In this document: piece by piece, positions 8,746-18,780 of the stretch
Layout of the letters: every line of letters starts with the position of its first letter
Position numbering within the stretch: position 1 is the first letter of the stretch
NCBI RefSeq assembly: GCF_014648815.1
Contig: NZ_BMRV01000001.1
Location: 62,001-126,000 of the forward strand
DNA: 64,000 bases
Source: Streptomyces flaveolus
GTDB lineage: Bacteria; Actinomycetota; Actinomycetes; Streptomycetales; Streptomycetaceae
Direction: 5' to 3'
The notes under the pieces: generated by a model
Told to the model about the DNA's origin: nothing
What the model saw: the letters and a program-made list of their open reading frames with translations, nothing else
Databases searched by the model: none
Program-made: the position numbers and the translations under genes

Positions 8746-9930
8746 GTGACAGCGTCCACCGTGTCCGCGGCGTCCGACGGGACCGTCATGACCGCCGTGT
8801 CCGCCGACGAGAGAACACATCGCCACCTGCAGGACGAGGGATCGCACCGACACCCACAGGTCGACCCCCTGGCCGCCCTGCGCACCCCGCAGGACCCGCC
8901 CTGGGACGTGTATCTCACCGGCACCGTCTTCCTCGACGTCATCTTCACCGGGCTCGACTCCGCCCCGGTGCGCGGGACCGAGTCCTGGGCACGCGGGATG
9001 GGGTCGAGCCCGGGAGGCGTGGCCAACATGGCGACCGCGCTGGCCCGCCTCGGCCTGCGTACCTCGCTGGCGGCGGCGTTCGGCGACGACCACTACGGCG
9101 ACTACTGCTGGGACGCGCTCGCCCGGGGCGAGGGCATCGACCTGACCCCCTCGCGCACCGTGCCCGGCTGGCACTCGCCGGTCACGGTCTCCATGGCGTA
9201 CGAGGGGGAGCGCACGATGGTCTCCCACGGTCACGAGCCGCCGCCGGAGGAGTTGTCCCCCGACTGCCCGCCGCGCGCGCGTGCCGCCATCGCCTCCCTG
9301 ACGCCCGGCGTCCGCGCCCCGTGGACCGCACAGGCCGCAGCCCAGGGCACCCGCATCTTCGCCGACGTCGGCTGGGACGACACCGGCGCGTGGGACCTGG
9401 CCGGGCTGGCCGACCTCGCGCACTGCGAGGCGTTCCTGCCGAACGCCGAGGAGGCCATGCGCTACACGGGCGCCACGTGTCCCCGCGCCGCCGCGCACGC
9501 CCTGACCGAGCACGTGCCGCTCGCGGTGGTCACCCTCGGCGCGGAGGGCGCCTACGCGGTGGACCGGCGGACGGGGGAGAGCGCCGAGGTACCGGCCATC
9601 GCCGTGGAGGCCCTGGACCCGACCGGCGCCGGGGACGTCTTCGTCGCCGGGTTCGTCACCGGCACCCTGGCCGGCTGGCCGCTCGCCGACCGCCTGGCCT
9701 TCGCCGGCCTGACCGCCGCCCTCTCCGTCCAGGAGTTCGGCGGTTCCCTGTCGGCGCCGGGCTGGTCCGAGATCGCGACCTGGTGGCGCAAGGTCCAGTC
9801 GGTGGAGGGGCAGGACCCGACGGCCCTGCGCCGTTACGCGTTCCTGGCGGACCTGGTCCCGGACGAGCCGGTCAGGCCCTGGCCCCTGCGACGAGCGGTC
9901 CCCACCATCGGCTTCCGCCACCCGACCTGA
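8746..9930 (+). CDS. PfkB family carbohydrate/nucleoside kinase
   Basis: A 394-aa ribokinase-fold kinase. SSPGGVANMATALARLG is the N-terminal PfkB signature and DPTGAGDVFVAGFV the C-terminal one with the catalytic Asp in GAGD. I chose GTG 8746, preceded by CCAGGGAGC; the first 45 residues are polar and poorly conserved in appearance, and in-frame codons further in could also start. A glucarate pathway through 2,5-dioxopentanoate needs no sugar kinase and a stem-loop separates the two, so I do not tie it to that operon. Substrate unknown. Confidence 0.85.
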   Translation: MTASTVSAASDGTVMTAVSADERTHRHLQDEGSHRHPQVDPLAALRTPQDPPWDVYLTGTVFLDVIFTGLDSAPVRGTESWARGMGSSPGGVANMATALARLGLRTSLAAAFGDDHYGDYCWDALARGEGIDLTPSRTVPGWHSPVTVSMAYEGERTMVSHGHEPPPEELSPDCPPRARAAIASLTPGVRAPWTAQAAAQGTRIFADVGWDDTGAWDLAGLADLAHCEAFLPNAEEAMRYTGATCPRAAAHALTEHVPLAVVTLGAEGAYAVDRRTGESAEVPAIAVEALDPTGAGDVFVAGFVTGTLAGWPLADRLAFAGLTAALSVQEFGGSLSAPGWSEIATWWRKVQSVEGQDPTALRRYAFLADLVPDEPVRPWPLRRAVPTIGFRHPT

Positions 9931-9951
9931 CCGCCCGCCCCAAAGGGCACC

Positions 9952-10914
9952 TCAGAACCCGAGCCGCCGCAGCTGCTTCGGGTCGCGCTGCCAGTCCTTC
10001 GCGACCTTGACATGCAGGTCCAGGAAGACGGGGGTGCCCAGCAGGGCCTCGATCTGCTTGCGGGACTTGATGCCGACGTCCTTCAGGCGCTTGCCCTTGG
10101 GGCCGATGATGATGCCCTTCTGGCTGGGGCGCTCGATGAAGACGTTGGCGTGGATGTCCAGGAGCGGCTTGTCGGCGGGGCGGTCCTCGCGCGGGAGCAT
10201 CTCCTCCACGACCACGGCGATGGAGTGCGGCAGCTCGTCGCGCACGCCCTCCAGCGCGGCCTCGCGGATCAGCTCGGCGACCATGACCTGCTCGGGCTCG
10301 TCGGTGAGGTCGCCCTCCGGGTAGAGCGCGGGGCCCTCCGGCAGCAGCGGGATCAGCAGGTCGCCGAGGAGGTCCACCTGCTGGTTCGCGGTGGCCGACA
10401 CCGGGACGATCTCCGCCCAGGTGATGCCCAGCTCCTCGCCGAGCCGGTCGATCGCGATGAGCTGCTCGGCCAGCGTCTTGCCGTCGACCAGGTCCGTCTT
10501 CGTGACGATCGCGACCTTCGGGGTCTTCTTGATCCCCGCCAGCTCCTTGGCGATGAAGCGGTCGCCCGGACCGAGCTTCTCGTTCGCCGGCAGGCAGAAG
10601 CCGATGACGTCCACCTCGGCCCACGTCGTGCGCACGACGTCGTTCAGCCGCTCGCCCAGCAGCGTGCGCGGCTTGTGCAGCCCTGGGGTGTCCACCAGGA
10701 TCAGCTGGGCCTCCGGGCGGTGCACGATGCCCCGCACGGTGTGCCGCGTGGTCTGCGGGCGGTTCGAGGTGATCGCCACCTTCTGCCCGACCAGAGCGTT
10801 CGTGAGGGTGGACTTGCCCGCGTTGGGGCGGCCCACGAAGCAGGCGAAGCCGGCCCGGTGGACAGCCTCGGCCGGCTTTTCGGATGACTGGGTACCAACG
10901 CTCATGGCGCCCAT
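9952..10914 (-). CDS. era: GTPase Era
   Basis: A 320-aa two-domain protein: GTPase domain with G1 GRPNAGKST, G3 DTPGLHKP and G4 TKTD, then a C-terminal KH RNA-binding domain with GPKGKRLKDVG. Era binds 16S rRNA near its 3' end and is needed for 30S assembly. A start nine bases further in (MSVG) is equally possible. Its stop is 22 bp from the convergent PfkB kinase. Upstream in the same direction lies a cytidine-deaminase-like gene, the same pairing seen in many bacteria (cdd-era). Confidence 0.95.
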   Translation of the reverse strand: MGAMSVGTQSSEKPAEAVHRAGFACFVGRPNAGKSTLTNALVGQKVAITSNRPQTTRHTVRGIVHRPEAQLILVDTPGLHKPRTLLGERLNDVVRTTWAEVDVIGFCLPANEKLGPGDRFIAKELAGIKKTPKVAIVTKTDLVDGKTLAEQLIAIDRLGEELGITWAEIVPVSATANQQVDLLGDLLIPLLPEGPALYPEGDLTDEPEQVMVAELIREAALEGVRDELPHSIAVVVEEMLPREDRPADKPLLDIHANVFIERPSQKGIIIGPKGKRLKDVGIKSRKQIEALLGTPVFLDLHVKVAKDWQRDPKQLRRLGF

Positions 10915-10978
10915 TGTCCCTGATCCCCGGAGCCCCGCCGTACCACCACCGTGTGCGGGCCGGCGGGACGGGCGAGGG

Positions 10979-11332
10979 TCAGCCCGCGCTCACCGTGTCC
11001 CGGACCGTTCCGTCGGGCGCGGCGACCAGCACCGGCGTCCCCGTCCCGCCCAGGTCCCGGACCGCCGCCAGGTCCTCGGCCGACGCCGACTCCGCGTCGG
11101 TCACCACGGCCGCCGCCTCCAGCGACTGCGCACCGGACGCCACCGCCATCGCCACCGCCGTCCGCAGGGCGCTGAGCTGCAGGGAGTCCAGGGCGACGGT
11201 CCCGGCGACGTACGTACGCCCGGTCTCGTCGCGTACGGCCGCGCCCTCGGGGACGCCGTTGCGGGCGCGGGCGGAGCGGGCCAGGGTGACGATCTTGCGG
11301 TCCTCGGGGTCGAGGTCGGTGGTGTCGGTCAT
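10979..11332 (-). CDS. Cytidine deaminase-like protein lacking zinc ligands
   Basis: A 117-aa protein starting MTDTTDLDPEDRKIVTLARS. Its pattern (ARARNGVPEGAAV, then DSLQLSALRTAVAMAVASG, then VTDAES) follows cytidine deaminase, where the middle segment should read L(C/H)AERxAxxxA. Here the zinc ligand and catalytic Glu are replaced (LSALRTA), and no PCxxC follows. Catalysis by the normal mechanism therefore looks impossible. It is 64 bp upstream of era, the usual place of cdd, so it is most likely a decayed or repurposed cdd. A binding or scaffolding role is possible but unproven. Confidence 0.7.
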   Translation of the reverse strand: MTDTTDLDPEDRKIVTLARSARARNGVPEGAAVRDETGRTYVAGTVALDSLQLSALRTAVAMAVASGAQSLEAAAVVTDAESASAEDLAAVRDLGGTGTPVLVAAPDGTVRDTVSAG

Positions 11333-11361
11333 GGTCAGAGCATACGGAGGCGCCGCGCCGG

Positions 11362-12237
11362 TCACCCCGCCACCGGGTACATCGCCCCGCGCCGCCCCTG
11401 CGGCGACGCCAGCCACTCCAGCTTCGCGGCGGTGTTCGCCTCGTCCAGCGGCGTGTGCAGCACGATCGTCAGGTCGGGCCGCGCGGGCACCTTCAGGGCC
11501 GTCGACTCCACGCACAGCAGCCCGACCAGCGGATGCTCCAGCTCCTTGCGGATCTGCCCGGCGTCCTCGATGTCCCGCTCCTCCCACAGACGGACGAAGT
11601 CGGCGCTGTCGTCCCGCAGCTGGGCCAGGACCGCCTGGAACCCCTCGTCGTCGGGACTGGCCGAGCACGCCGCGCGGAACTGGGCGACGACCGTCCGGGC
11701 GTTGCGCTCCCAGCTCTGCGAACGGGCCCGGTACAGCGGGTCCGTGAAGAAGTCGACCAGGCAGTTCTGCGTGCTGTCGGGGCGCATGCCCAGCACGATC
11801 GCCGCCGCGTCGTTGTACATGACGCAGTTGTAGTACCGGTCCATGATGTGCGCCGGGTACGGCATCCACGTGTCGATCAGCCGTCGCAGCCCGTCGCACA
11901 TGTCCCGCTTGGCGGGCTCCACCTCGGGCGCGGGCGGGTTCAGCCCGGCCAGCAGGTACAGGTGCCGGCGCTCGGCGTTGCTCAGCCGCAGCACCCGGCC
12001 GACCGCGTCCAGCACCTGCGGGGAGACCGAGATGTCCCTGCCCTGCTCCAGCCACTGGTACCAGGAGGCGCCCACCCCGGCGAGCACGGCGACCTCCTCA
12101 CGGCGCAGCCCCGGTGTGCGGCGCCGCCCTCCGCCGTCCGGCAGTCCCGCCTCGGCCGGCGTCACGCGTGCGCGGCGGCTCATCAGGAACTCCCGCAGCT
12201 CGCGCCGCCGATGGGTCTTGAGTCCGGTGTCCGTCAC
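11362..12237 (-). CDS. HTH regulator with MmyB-like ligand domain
   Basis: A 291-aa protein with an N-terminal XRE-type helix-turn-helix (RTPGLRREEVAVLAGV, WYQWLEQGRDI, about residues 40-80) and a C-terminal MmyB-like domain (about 110-280) thought to bind fatty-acid-like ligands. Such genes usually control the gene they diverge from; here that is a drug-exporter MFS across 94 bp holding a perfect 19-bp palindrome. It lies 29 bp upstream of the cytidine-deaminase-like gene in the same direction. Confidence 0.88.
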   Translation of the reverse strand: MTDTGLKTHRRRELREFLMSRRARVTPAEAGLPDGGGRRRTPGLRREEVAVLAGVGASWYQWLEQGRDISVSPQVLDAVGRVLRLSNAERRHLYLLAGLNPPAPEVEPAKRDMCDGLRRLIDTWMPYPAHIMDRYYNCVMYNDAAAIVLGMRPDSTQNCLVDFFTDPLYRARSQSWERNARTVVAQFRAACSASPDDEGFQAVLAQLRDDSADFVRLWEERDIEDAGQIRKELEHPLVGLLCVESTALKVPARPDLTIVLHTPLDEANTAAKLEWLASPQGRRGAMYPVAG

Positions 12238-12262
12238 GTACCGATTCCCCCCTCGATCCCGG

Positions 12263-12281
12263 CTGGTGGTGCCACCACCAG
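12263..12281. promoter_or_regulatory. Perfect palindrome CTGGTGGTG-C-CACCACCAG
   Basis: A 9-1-9 perfect palindrome stands in the 94-bp divergent spacer between the MmyB-type regulator (start 12237) and the MFS gene (start 12332). By position it is the likely operator of that regulator, able to control both genes. Confidence 0.65.
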
Positions 12282-12331
12282 GACAACTGCCCGCTCCCCA
12301 CGATCATTCCGGCGCCCGCAGGCTCTTGTCC

Positions 12332-13780
12332 ATGGCGATCGACACCTCCACCACCACCCCGCCGGCGCCCGCCGGACCGGCGGCCGCTCCCCGGCTCTCG
12401 GCCCGCGACCGGCTCGTCCTGTTCGTGCTCTGCGCCGCCCAGTTCATGGTCGCGCTCGACTTCTCCGTCCTGAACGTCGCCCTGCCCGTCCTCGGCGCGG
12501 ACCTCGGCATGAACCAGTCCGCCCTCCAGTGGGCGGTCACGGCGTTCGCGCTGCCGTCCGGCGGCTTCCTGCTGCTCTTCGGCCGCATCGGCGACCTCTA
12601 CGGCCGCCGCCGGCTGTTCCTGGCCGGCCTCGCGCTCTTCGGCGCCGCCTCGCTGCTGGCGACCTTCGCCTGGGACCCGGCCTCCTTCCTCGCCGGACGC
12701 GCCCTGCAGGGCCTCGGCGCGGCGGCCATCGTGCCGACCGGCATGTCCCTGCTGACGACGACCTTCCCGGAGGGCCCGGCCCGCGACCGCGCCCTCGGTA
12801 TCTCCGGCACCCTGCTCTCGCTCGGGTTCACCGTCGGCATGGTGGCCGGCGGCGTGCTGACCGACCTGCTGAGCTGGCGCTCCACCATGGGCCTGCTGGC
12901 CCTGTTCGCCCTGATCGTGCTGCCCCTCGCCCCCGGCCTGCTCCCCGAGTCCCGCACCCCCGACCGCCCCCGCCTGGACGTGCCCGGCGCGGTCACCGTC
13001 ACCGGCGGCCTGCTCTCCCTGATCTACGCCCTGTCGACGGCCGCCGAGCACGGCTTCGGCCGCACCGACGTCCTCGTCACCCTCGTCGCGGGCCTGCTGC
13101 TCCTGGCCGCCTTCGCGGTCGTCGAGTCCCGCTCGGCCGCCCCGCTGGTCTCCCTGCCGATGCTGCGCCGCCGCACGGTGGCCTGGGGCAACCTGGGCGG
13201 TCTGGTGACCTTCTCGATGATGTCCACGGTGGTCTTCGTGCTCACCCTGTACCTCCAGGAGGTCCTGCGCCTCTCCGCCTTCGAGACCGGCCTCGTCTTC
13301 GGCGTTCAGGGAGTGCTGTCGGTGGTGGCAGGGACGTACGCGCCCCGCGTCATCGGCCGCTTCGGCGCCCGCCGCACCCTGGTCGGCGCGCTCGCCGGGC
13401 AGGGCGCCCTGGGGCTGTCCCTGCTGGCGCTCGGGGAGGGCGGCTGGTCGGTGTTCCTGGCCACGGCCGCCGTCTCCCTGGCCAGCATGTGCCACCTGGG
13501 CGCGATCATCTCCTACGGCCTGACCGTGACCTCCGGCGTCCCCGACGAGGAGCAGGGCCTGGCGACCGGCCTGGTCACCTCCACGCAGCAGGTCGGCATC
13601 ACCGTCGGCATCCCGCTGCTGGGCGTGCTGGCCACCACCTCCGCGGACCTGCGCTCCGGTGTGCACACGGTGCTGGTCCTGGACGCGGCGATCGTCCTCG
13701 CGGCGGCCGCCCTGATCGCGGCCGGACTGCGCCCCCGCCGCTCAGGGACGGTCGAGGCGGAGCCGGTCGGCGCGCGGTAG
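12332..13780 (+). CDS. DHA2-type MFS drug exporter
   Basis: A 482-aa MFS protein with about fourteen hydrophobic segments. LDFSVLNVALPVLGADLG in helix 1 and RIGDLYGRRRLFLAGL after helix 2 are typical of the 14-helix drug:H+ antiporter family. I start it at ATG 12332 (MAIDTST...), since the open frame upstream runs into the divergent promoter. Presumably induced through the adjacent MmyB-type regulator. Its last 39 bp overlap the convergent MmcQ/YjbR gene. Confidence 0.88.
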   Translation: MAIDTSTTTPPAPAGPAAAPRLSARDRLVLFVLCAAQFMVALDFSVLNVALPVLGADLGMNQSALQWAVTAFALPSGGFLLLFGRIGDLYGRRRLFLAGLALFGAASLLATFAWDPASFLAGRALQGLGAAAIVPTGMSLLTTTFPEGPARDRALGISGTLLSLGFTVGMVAGGVLTDLLSWRSTMGLLALFALIVLPLAPGLLPESRTPDRPRLDVPGAVTVTGGLLSLIYALSTAAEHGFGRTDVLVTLVAGLLLLAAFAVVESRSAAPLVSLPMLRRRTVAWGNLGGLVTFSMMSTVVFVLTLYLQEVLRLSAFETGLVFGVQGVLSVVAGTYAPRVIGRFGARRTLVGALAGQGALGLSLLALGEGGWSVFLATAAVSLASMCHLGAIISYGLTVTSGVPDEEQGLATGLVTSTQQVGITVGIPLLGVLATTSADLRSGVHTVLVLDAAIVLAAAALIAAGLRPRRSGTVEAEPVGAR

Positions 13781-14101
13781 ACCGGCGACGACCAGGTCGT
13801 ACGAGTCCTCGACCAGCTCCCGGACGACACGGTCCGGGAGCTCGCCGTCGACGGTGACCGTGTTCCAGTGCCGCTTGTTCATGTGCCAGCCGGGCACGAT
13901 CAAACCCTCGTGCTCGGCGCGCAGCCGGATCGCGTCCTCCGGGTCGCACTTGAGGTTGACGGTGAGCGGCCGCGCGTCCAGGAAGGACAGCGCGAACATC
14001 TTGCCCAGCACCTTGAAGACCGAGATCTCCGGGCTGAACGGGAAGTCCTCCACGGCCGCGTTGAAGGACAGGCAGAACGCGCGCAGCTCCTGGGGCGTCA
14101 C
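13742..14101 (-). CDS. MmcQ/YjbR family protein
   Basis: A 119-aa protein of the MmcQ/YjbR (CyaY-like fold) family: LRAFCLSFNAAVEDFPF at the N-terminus, KVLGKMFAL, NLKCDPEDAIRLRAEH and the conserved HMNKRHWNTV near the end. The family is described as DNA-binding-like, but its job is not settled. Its start overlaps the stop of the upstream CNNM/CBS gene (ATGA), making it the last gene of the phoH-ybeY operon. Its 3' end overlaps the convergent MFS gene. Confidence 0.85.
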   Translation of the reverse strand: MTPQELRAFCLSFNAAVEDFPFSPEISVFKVLGKMFALSFLDARPLTVNLKCDPEDAIRLRAEHEGLIVPGWHMNKRHWNTVTVDGELPDRVVRELVEDSYDLVVAGLPRADRLRLDRP

Positions 14102-15402
14102 TCCGCCACCTCCCCGGCACCGGACCTCGCCGGGGCCACCGGTTCCACCAGCACCGTCACGATCTTGTTCCGGCGGCCCGCGGCGGCCTCCGCCGTCAGC
14201 CGCAGCTCGCGGCCGTCGGGCAGCTCGACGATCGACGTGGCACCGGCGATCGGCACCCGGCCGAGCGCCTTCGCCAGCAGGCCGCCGACGGTCTCCACGT
14301 CCTCGTCGTCGAACTCCTCCAGCCCGTACAGCTCGCCGAGGTCGCCGATGTCCAGGCGGGAGGTGACCCGGAATCGGTCCTCGCCCAGCTCCTCGACCGG
14401 CGGCAGCTCACGGTCGTACTCGTCGGTGATCTCGCCGACGATCTCCTCGAGGACGTCCTCGATGGTGACGATGCCGGCCGTGCCGCCGTACTCGTCGATG
14501 ACGACGGCGACGTGGTTGTGCTCCTTCTGCATCTCGCGCAGCAGGTCACCGGCGTTCTTGGTGTCGGGCACGAAGAACGCCGGGCGCATCGCCGTGGACA
14601 CGAGGTCGCTCTCCGCGTCCCGGCTGATGTGCGTCTTGCGCACGAGGTCCTTCAGGTACACGATCCCGACGATGTCGTCCTCGCTGTCACCGGTGACCGG
14701 TATCCGGGAGAAGCCGGAGCGCAGGGCGAGGGTGAGGGCCTGGCGGATGGTCTTGTACCGCTCGATGACGACGAGGTCGGTGCGCGGCACCATGACCTCC
14801 CGCACGAGCGTGTCGCCCAGCTCGAACACCGAGTGCACCATGCGGCGCTCCTCGGCCTCGATCAGCGACTCCTTCTCGGCGAGGTCGACCAGCGCCCGCA
14901 GCTCCGCCTCGGAGGCGAAGGGGCCGCGGCGGAAGCCCTTGCCGGGGGTGAGCGCGTTGCCGAGGAGGATGAGCAGCGACGGGATCGGGCCCATGACCCG
15001 GTCCAGCGGCACCAGGACGTACGCCGCCGCCGTCGCCGTGTTCAGCGGGTGCTGACGTCCGATGGTGCGTGGGGACACCCCGACGGCCACGTACGACACC
15101 AGCACCATCACCGCGATGGCGATCACCAGCGCCTCGCCGGTGCCGTCGAACTCCTTCAGGCAGGCGTACGTGACCAGCGCGGCGGCGGCCATCTCGCAGG
15201 CGACGCGGACCAGCAGCGCCACGTTGAGGTAGCGCGTCGGGTCGGCGGCGACCTTGGCCAGCCTGGCGCTGCCGCGCCGTCCCGCGCGCACCGCCTCCTC
15301 GGCGCGGAAGCTGGACACCCGCGCCAGGCCCGCCTCCGCGCACGCGGCGAGCCAGGCGACGACGATCAGGGCGACGGCGCCTGCGACGAGCGGGAGGCTC
15401 AT
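14098..15402 (-). CDS. CNNM/CBS-domain membrane protein (CorC/HlyC family)
   Basis: A 434-aa protein in the usual order for the family: CNNM (DUF21) membrane domain with about four helices (residues 1-190), two CBS repeats around 200-330, containing [12 protein letters not shown] and [26 protein letters not shown], and a C-terminal CorC/HlyC domain with GRVPIAGA. Members are implicated in Mg2+/Co2+ efflux; the old label hemolysin is misleading. Start overlaps the ybeY stop and its stop overlaps the mmcQ-like start, both as ATGA. Confidence 0.92.
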   Translation of the reverse strand: MSLPLVAGAVALIVVAWLAACAEAGLARVSSFRAEEAVRAGRRGSARLAKVAADPTRYLNVALLVRVACEMAAAALVTYACLKEFDGTGEALVIAIAVMVLVSYVAVGVSPRTIGRQHPLNTATAAAYVLVPLDRVMGPIPSLLILLGNALTPGKGFRRGPFASEAELRALVDLAEKESLIEAEERRMVHSVFELGDTLVREVMVPRTDLVVIERYKTIRQALTLALRSGFSRIPVTGDSEDDIVGIVYLKDLVRKTHISRDAESDLVSTAMRPAFFVPDTKNAGDLLREMQKEHNHVAVVIDEYGGTAGIVTIEDVLEEIVGEITDEYDRELPPVEELGEDRFRVTSRLDIGDLGELYGLEEFDDEDVETVGGLLAKALGRVPIAGATSIVELPDGRELRLTAEAAAGRRNKIVTVLVEPVAPARSGAGEVAE

Positions 15403-15896
15403 GAGACGGTCGGGGCCGGGGACGGGCCGGTCAGGCCCTTCTCCGCACGCCACCCGTCCACGATGGCGGCCTGGAGGCCGAACATCTCGGCCTTCTCGTC
15501 GGGCTCCTCGTGGTCGTAGCCGAGCAGGTGCAGCACCCCGTGGACGGTGAGCAGCTGGAGCTCCTCGTCCATGGAGTGCCGCGTCTCGGCCTCGGTGCCC
15601 TGCTTGGCGGCGACCTCCGGGCAGAGCACGATGTCGCCGAGCAGGCCCTGCGGCGGCTCGTCGTCGTCCTTCGACGGCGGACGCAGCTCGTCCATCGGGA
15701 AGGACATGACGTCCGTGGGACCGGGCAGGTCCATCCACTGGATGTGGAGCTGCTCCATGGCGTCGGCGTCCACGACGATCACCGAGAGCTCGGAGAGCGG
15801 GTGGATGCGCATCCGCGCGAGCGCGTAGCGGGCGATGTCGAGGATCGCCTGCTCGTCGACCTCGGTTCCGGACTCGTTGTTGACGTCGATCGACAT
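15399..15896 (-). CDS. ybeY: Endoribonuclease YbeY (rRNA maturation)
   Basis: A 165-aa UPF0054 protein. The zinc/catalytic motif [16 protein letters not shown] near residue 120 is intact, and [13 protein letters not shown] precedes it. YbeY matures 16S rRNA 3' ends and acts in ribosome quality control with Era and PhoH-type proteins. It is 12 bp downstream of phoH and overlaps the CNNM/CBS gene by 4 bp. Confidence 0.95.
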   Translation of the reverse strand: MSIDVNNESGTEVDEQAILDIARYALARMRIHPLSELSVIVVDADAMEQLHIQWMDLPGPTDVMSFPMDELRPPSKDDDEPPQGLLGDIVLCPEVAAKQGTEAETRHSMDEELQLLTVHGVLHLLGYDHEEPDEKAEMFGLQAAIVDGWRAEKGLTGPSPAPTVS

Positions 15897-15908
15897 GGTC
15901 GTGCTGGT

Positions 15909-16988
<1,080 letters not shown>

Positions 16989-17106
16989 GGGCCGGCGCTC
17001 GAGGCCTGCACGTCCTCCTCTGCGGCGGTGCGCCGCGTGACGGGTGTGTCTGCTGTCTCCAGCGTACGACTCCCCGCCGACAGCACCCAGGTCTTTTATC
17101 CCACCG

Positions 17107-17128
17107 GCCCCGGGGTATGCCCGGGGGC
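17107..17128. terminator. Stem-loop after the GH1 gene
   Basis: GCCCCGGG (17107-17114) pairs with CCCGGGGGC (17120-17128) with one bulge. On the minus strand it lies 3 bp after the glucosidase stop and is followed by an A/T-containing run (GATAAAAG). Confidence 0.6.
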
Positions 17129-17130
17129 GC

Positions 17131-18435
17131 TCACCGCTGGGCGCGGAGCAGGTCCCGGTACCAGCGGTACGACGCCTTGGGGGTCCGCGTCTGCGTGGCG
17201 AAGTCGACGTGCACCAGCCCGAACCGGCGCGCGTACCCCTCCGCCCACTCGAAGTTGTCCAGCAGCGACCACACGAAGTAGCCGCGCACGTCCACGCCCG
17301 CCTCCACCGCCCGGTGCAGGGCGCGGACGTGGGCGTCGAGGTAGGCGATGCGGTCCTGGTCGTCGAGGCCCTCGTAGGAGCAGCCGTTCTCCGTGATGAC
17401 GACCGGCGGCAGGTGGTCGCCGTAGCGGTCGCGGAAGCCGGTGAGCAGTTCGGTGAGCCCCTCGGGGACCACGGGCCAGCCGAAGTCGGTCAGCGGCCGG
17501 CCCTCGATCGCGCGCACCGAGAAGGGCAGCCCGGCCGGGAGCCGCACACCGCCCCACTCGTTCTCCGTGCCCTGCGGGGCGCCCACCCGCGCCGGGGCGT
17601 AGTAGTTCACGCCGTACCGGTCCAGCGGCTCGGCGATCACCTTCAGGTCGGCGTCCACATCGCCGGGCATCAGCTCGCCGACGCCGTCCGGATACCGGCC
17701 CAGCAGCAGGGGGTCGGCGAACAGGCGGTTCAGCAGCACGTCGTAGAACTCCGCCGCCTCCCGGTCGGCCGGCTCGTCCGAGGCGGGCCAGGTCGGTCCG
17801 TGCGAGTTGGCGATCCCGATGTCGCCCGCGCCGGCCGCGCGCAGGGCCCGTACCGCGAGCCCGTGCGCGAGGAGCTGGTGGTGGGCCGACGGGAGCGCGT
17901 CGAACAGCAGCTCCCGGCCGGGGGCGTGCGTGCCGAGGGCGTGGCCGAGCAGGGTGTGCTCGGCGGGCTCGTTGAGGGTGAGCCAGGTGCCGACCCGGTC
18001 GCCGAGCCGCCGCACGACGGCCGACACGTACTCCGCGAACCGGTACGCCGTGTCCCGTTCGAGCCAGTCCAGGCCCGCCGGGAGGTCCCAGTGGAAGAGG
18101 GTCGGCACCGGCCGGACGCCCGCCGCGCACAGCTCGTCGACCAGCCGGTCGTAGAAGTCGAGCCCGCCGGGGGAGTTCACCCGGGGCCAGGAGACCGAGA
18201 AGCGGTACGCGTCCACGCCCAGGCCGGCGAGCAGCGCCACGTCCTCGCGGTAGCGGTGGTAGTGGTCGCAGGCCACCGCCGCCGTCGAGCCGTCCCTGAC
18301 CCGCCCGGCTTCGGCCGTGAAGGCGTCCCACACAGACGGTCCCCGCAGATCGGCCGCGCCCTCGATCTGGTGCGCGGACGTGGACACGCCCCACAGGAAG
18401 CCGTCCGGGAACCGCGGCATCGCGTCAGTCGCCAT
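17131..18435 (-). CDS. GH1 beta-glucosidase
   Basis: A 434-aa family-1 glycoside hydrolase of normal length. TLNEPAEHT holds the acid/base Glu and VITENGCS the nucleophile Glu; FLWGVSTSAHQIEGA is the usual N-terminal signature. No signal peptide, so it acts on imported cellobiose-like or aryl beta-glucosides in the cytosol. I start at ATG 18435 (MATDAMPRFP...), which fits family N-termini; a start at 18471 would add twelve residues. No sugar transporter or LacI regulator is adjacent. Confidence 0.9.
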   Translation of the reverse strand: MATDAMPRFPDGFLWGVSTSAHQIEGAADLRGPSVWDAFTAEAGRVRDGSTAAVACDHYHRYREDVALLAGLGVDAYRFSVSWPRVNSPGGLDFYDRLVDELCAAGVRPVPTLFHWDLPAGLDWLERDTAYRFAEYVSAVVRRLGDRVGTWLTLNEPAEHTLLGHALGTHAPGRELLFDALPSAHHQLLAHGLAVRALRAAGAGDIGIANSHGPTWPASDEPADREAAEFYDVLLNRLFADPLLLGRYPDGVGELMPGDVDADLKVIAEPLDRYGVNYYAPARVGAPQGTENEWGGVRLPAGLPFSVRAIEGRPLTDFGWPVVPEGLTELLTGFRDRYGDHLPPVVITENGCSYEGLDDQDRIAYLDAHVRALHRAVEAGVDVRGYFVWSLLDNFEWAEGYARRFGLVHVDFATQTRTPKASYRWYRDLLRAQR

Positions 18436-18492
18436 GAGCGGATCATCCGTACCCCCGGTAACGGAAGTCAACGCCCTTGCGGGTCATGTGCG

Positions 18493-18759
18493 TTACGCGC
18501 CCTCCTTCAGTACCCGCGAGATCAGCCTGCGCTGCTCGTCCGTCAGCCGGGGGTCGGCGGCGTACACCGTCTTGCCGTCCACGGTGATCTGGTAGCTGAA
18601 CCCGTCCGGCACCCCGACGGGCGGCGTGCCCCGCCCGTCGGCGACCGCCCGCTCGGCCAGGGCGTGCCACTCGTCCGCGTCGGGGCGTCCCGCGGTCTCG
18701 ATCTCCGCGTGGCGTTCGATGCCCGCGAAGCCTCCTGTGCGCCTCACCTGAATCCGCAT
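18493..18759 (-). CDS. Emfourin-like inhibitor of protealysin-type protease
   Basis: An 88-aa protein beginning MRIQVRRTGGFAGIERHAEI, with SYQITVDGKTVYAADPRLTDEQ in the second half. Size, sequence style (short beta protein) and position right after an M4 protease gene match emfourin (M4in), the tight-binding inhibitor encoded next to protealysins in Serratia. It is 21 bp downstream of the protease gene. It would keep the intracellular protease in check; inhibition itself is inferred. Confidence 0.78.
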   Translation of the reverse strand: MRIQVRRTGGFAGIERHAEIETAGRPDADEWHALAERAVADGRGTPPVGVPDGFSYQITVDGKTVYAADPRLTDEQRRLISRVLKEGA

Positions 18760-18780
18760 GGGACCGTGTCTAGTACGGAA

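Noticed and set aside
8746..9930. PfkB kinase as 2-keto-3-deoxygluconate kinase of the glucarate operon
   Set aside because: The pathway through KDG dehydratase to 2,5-dioxopentanoate needs no such kinase, and a stem-loop separates them.
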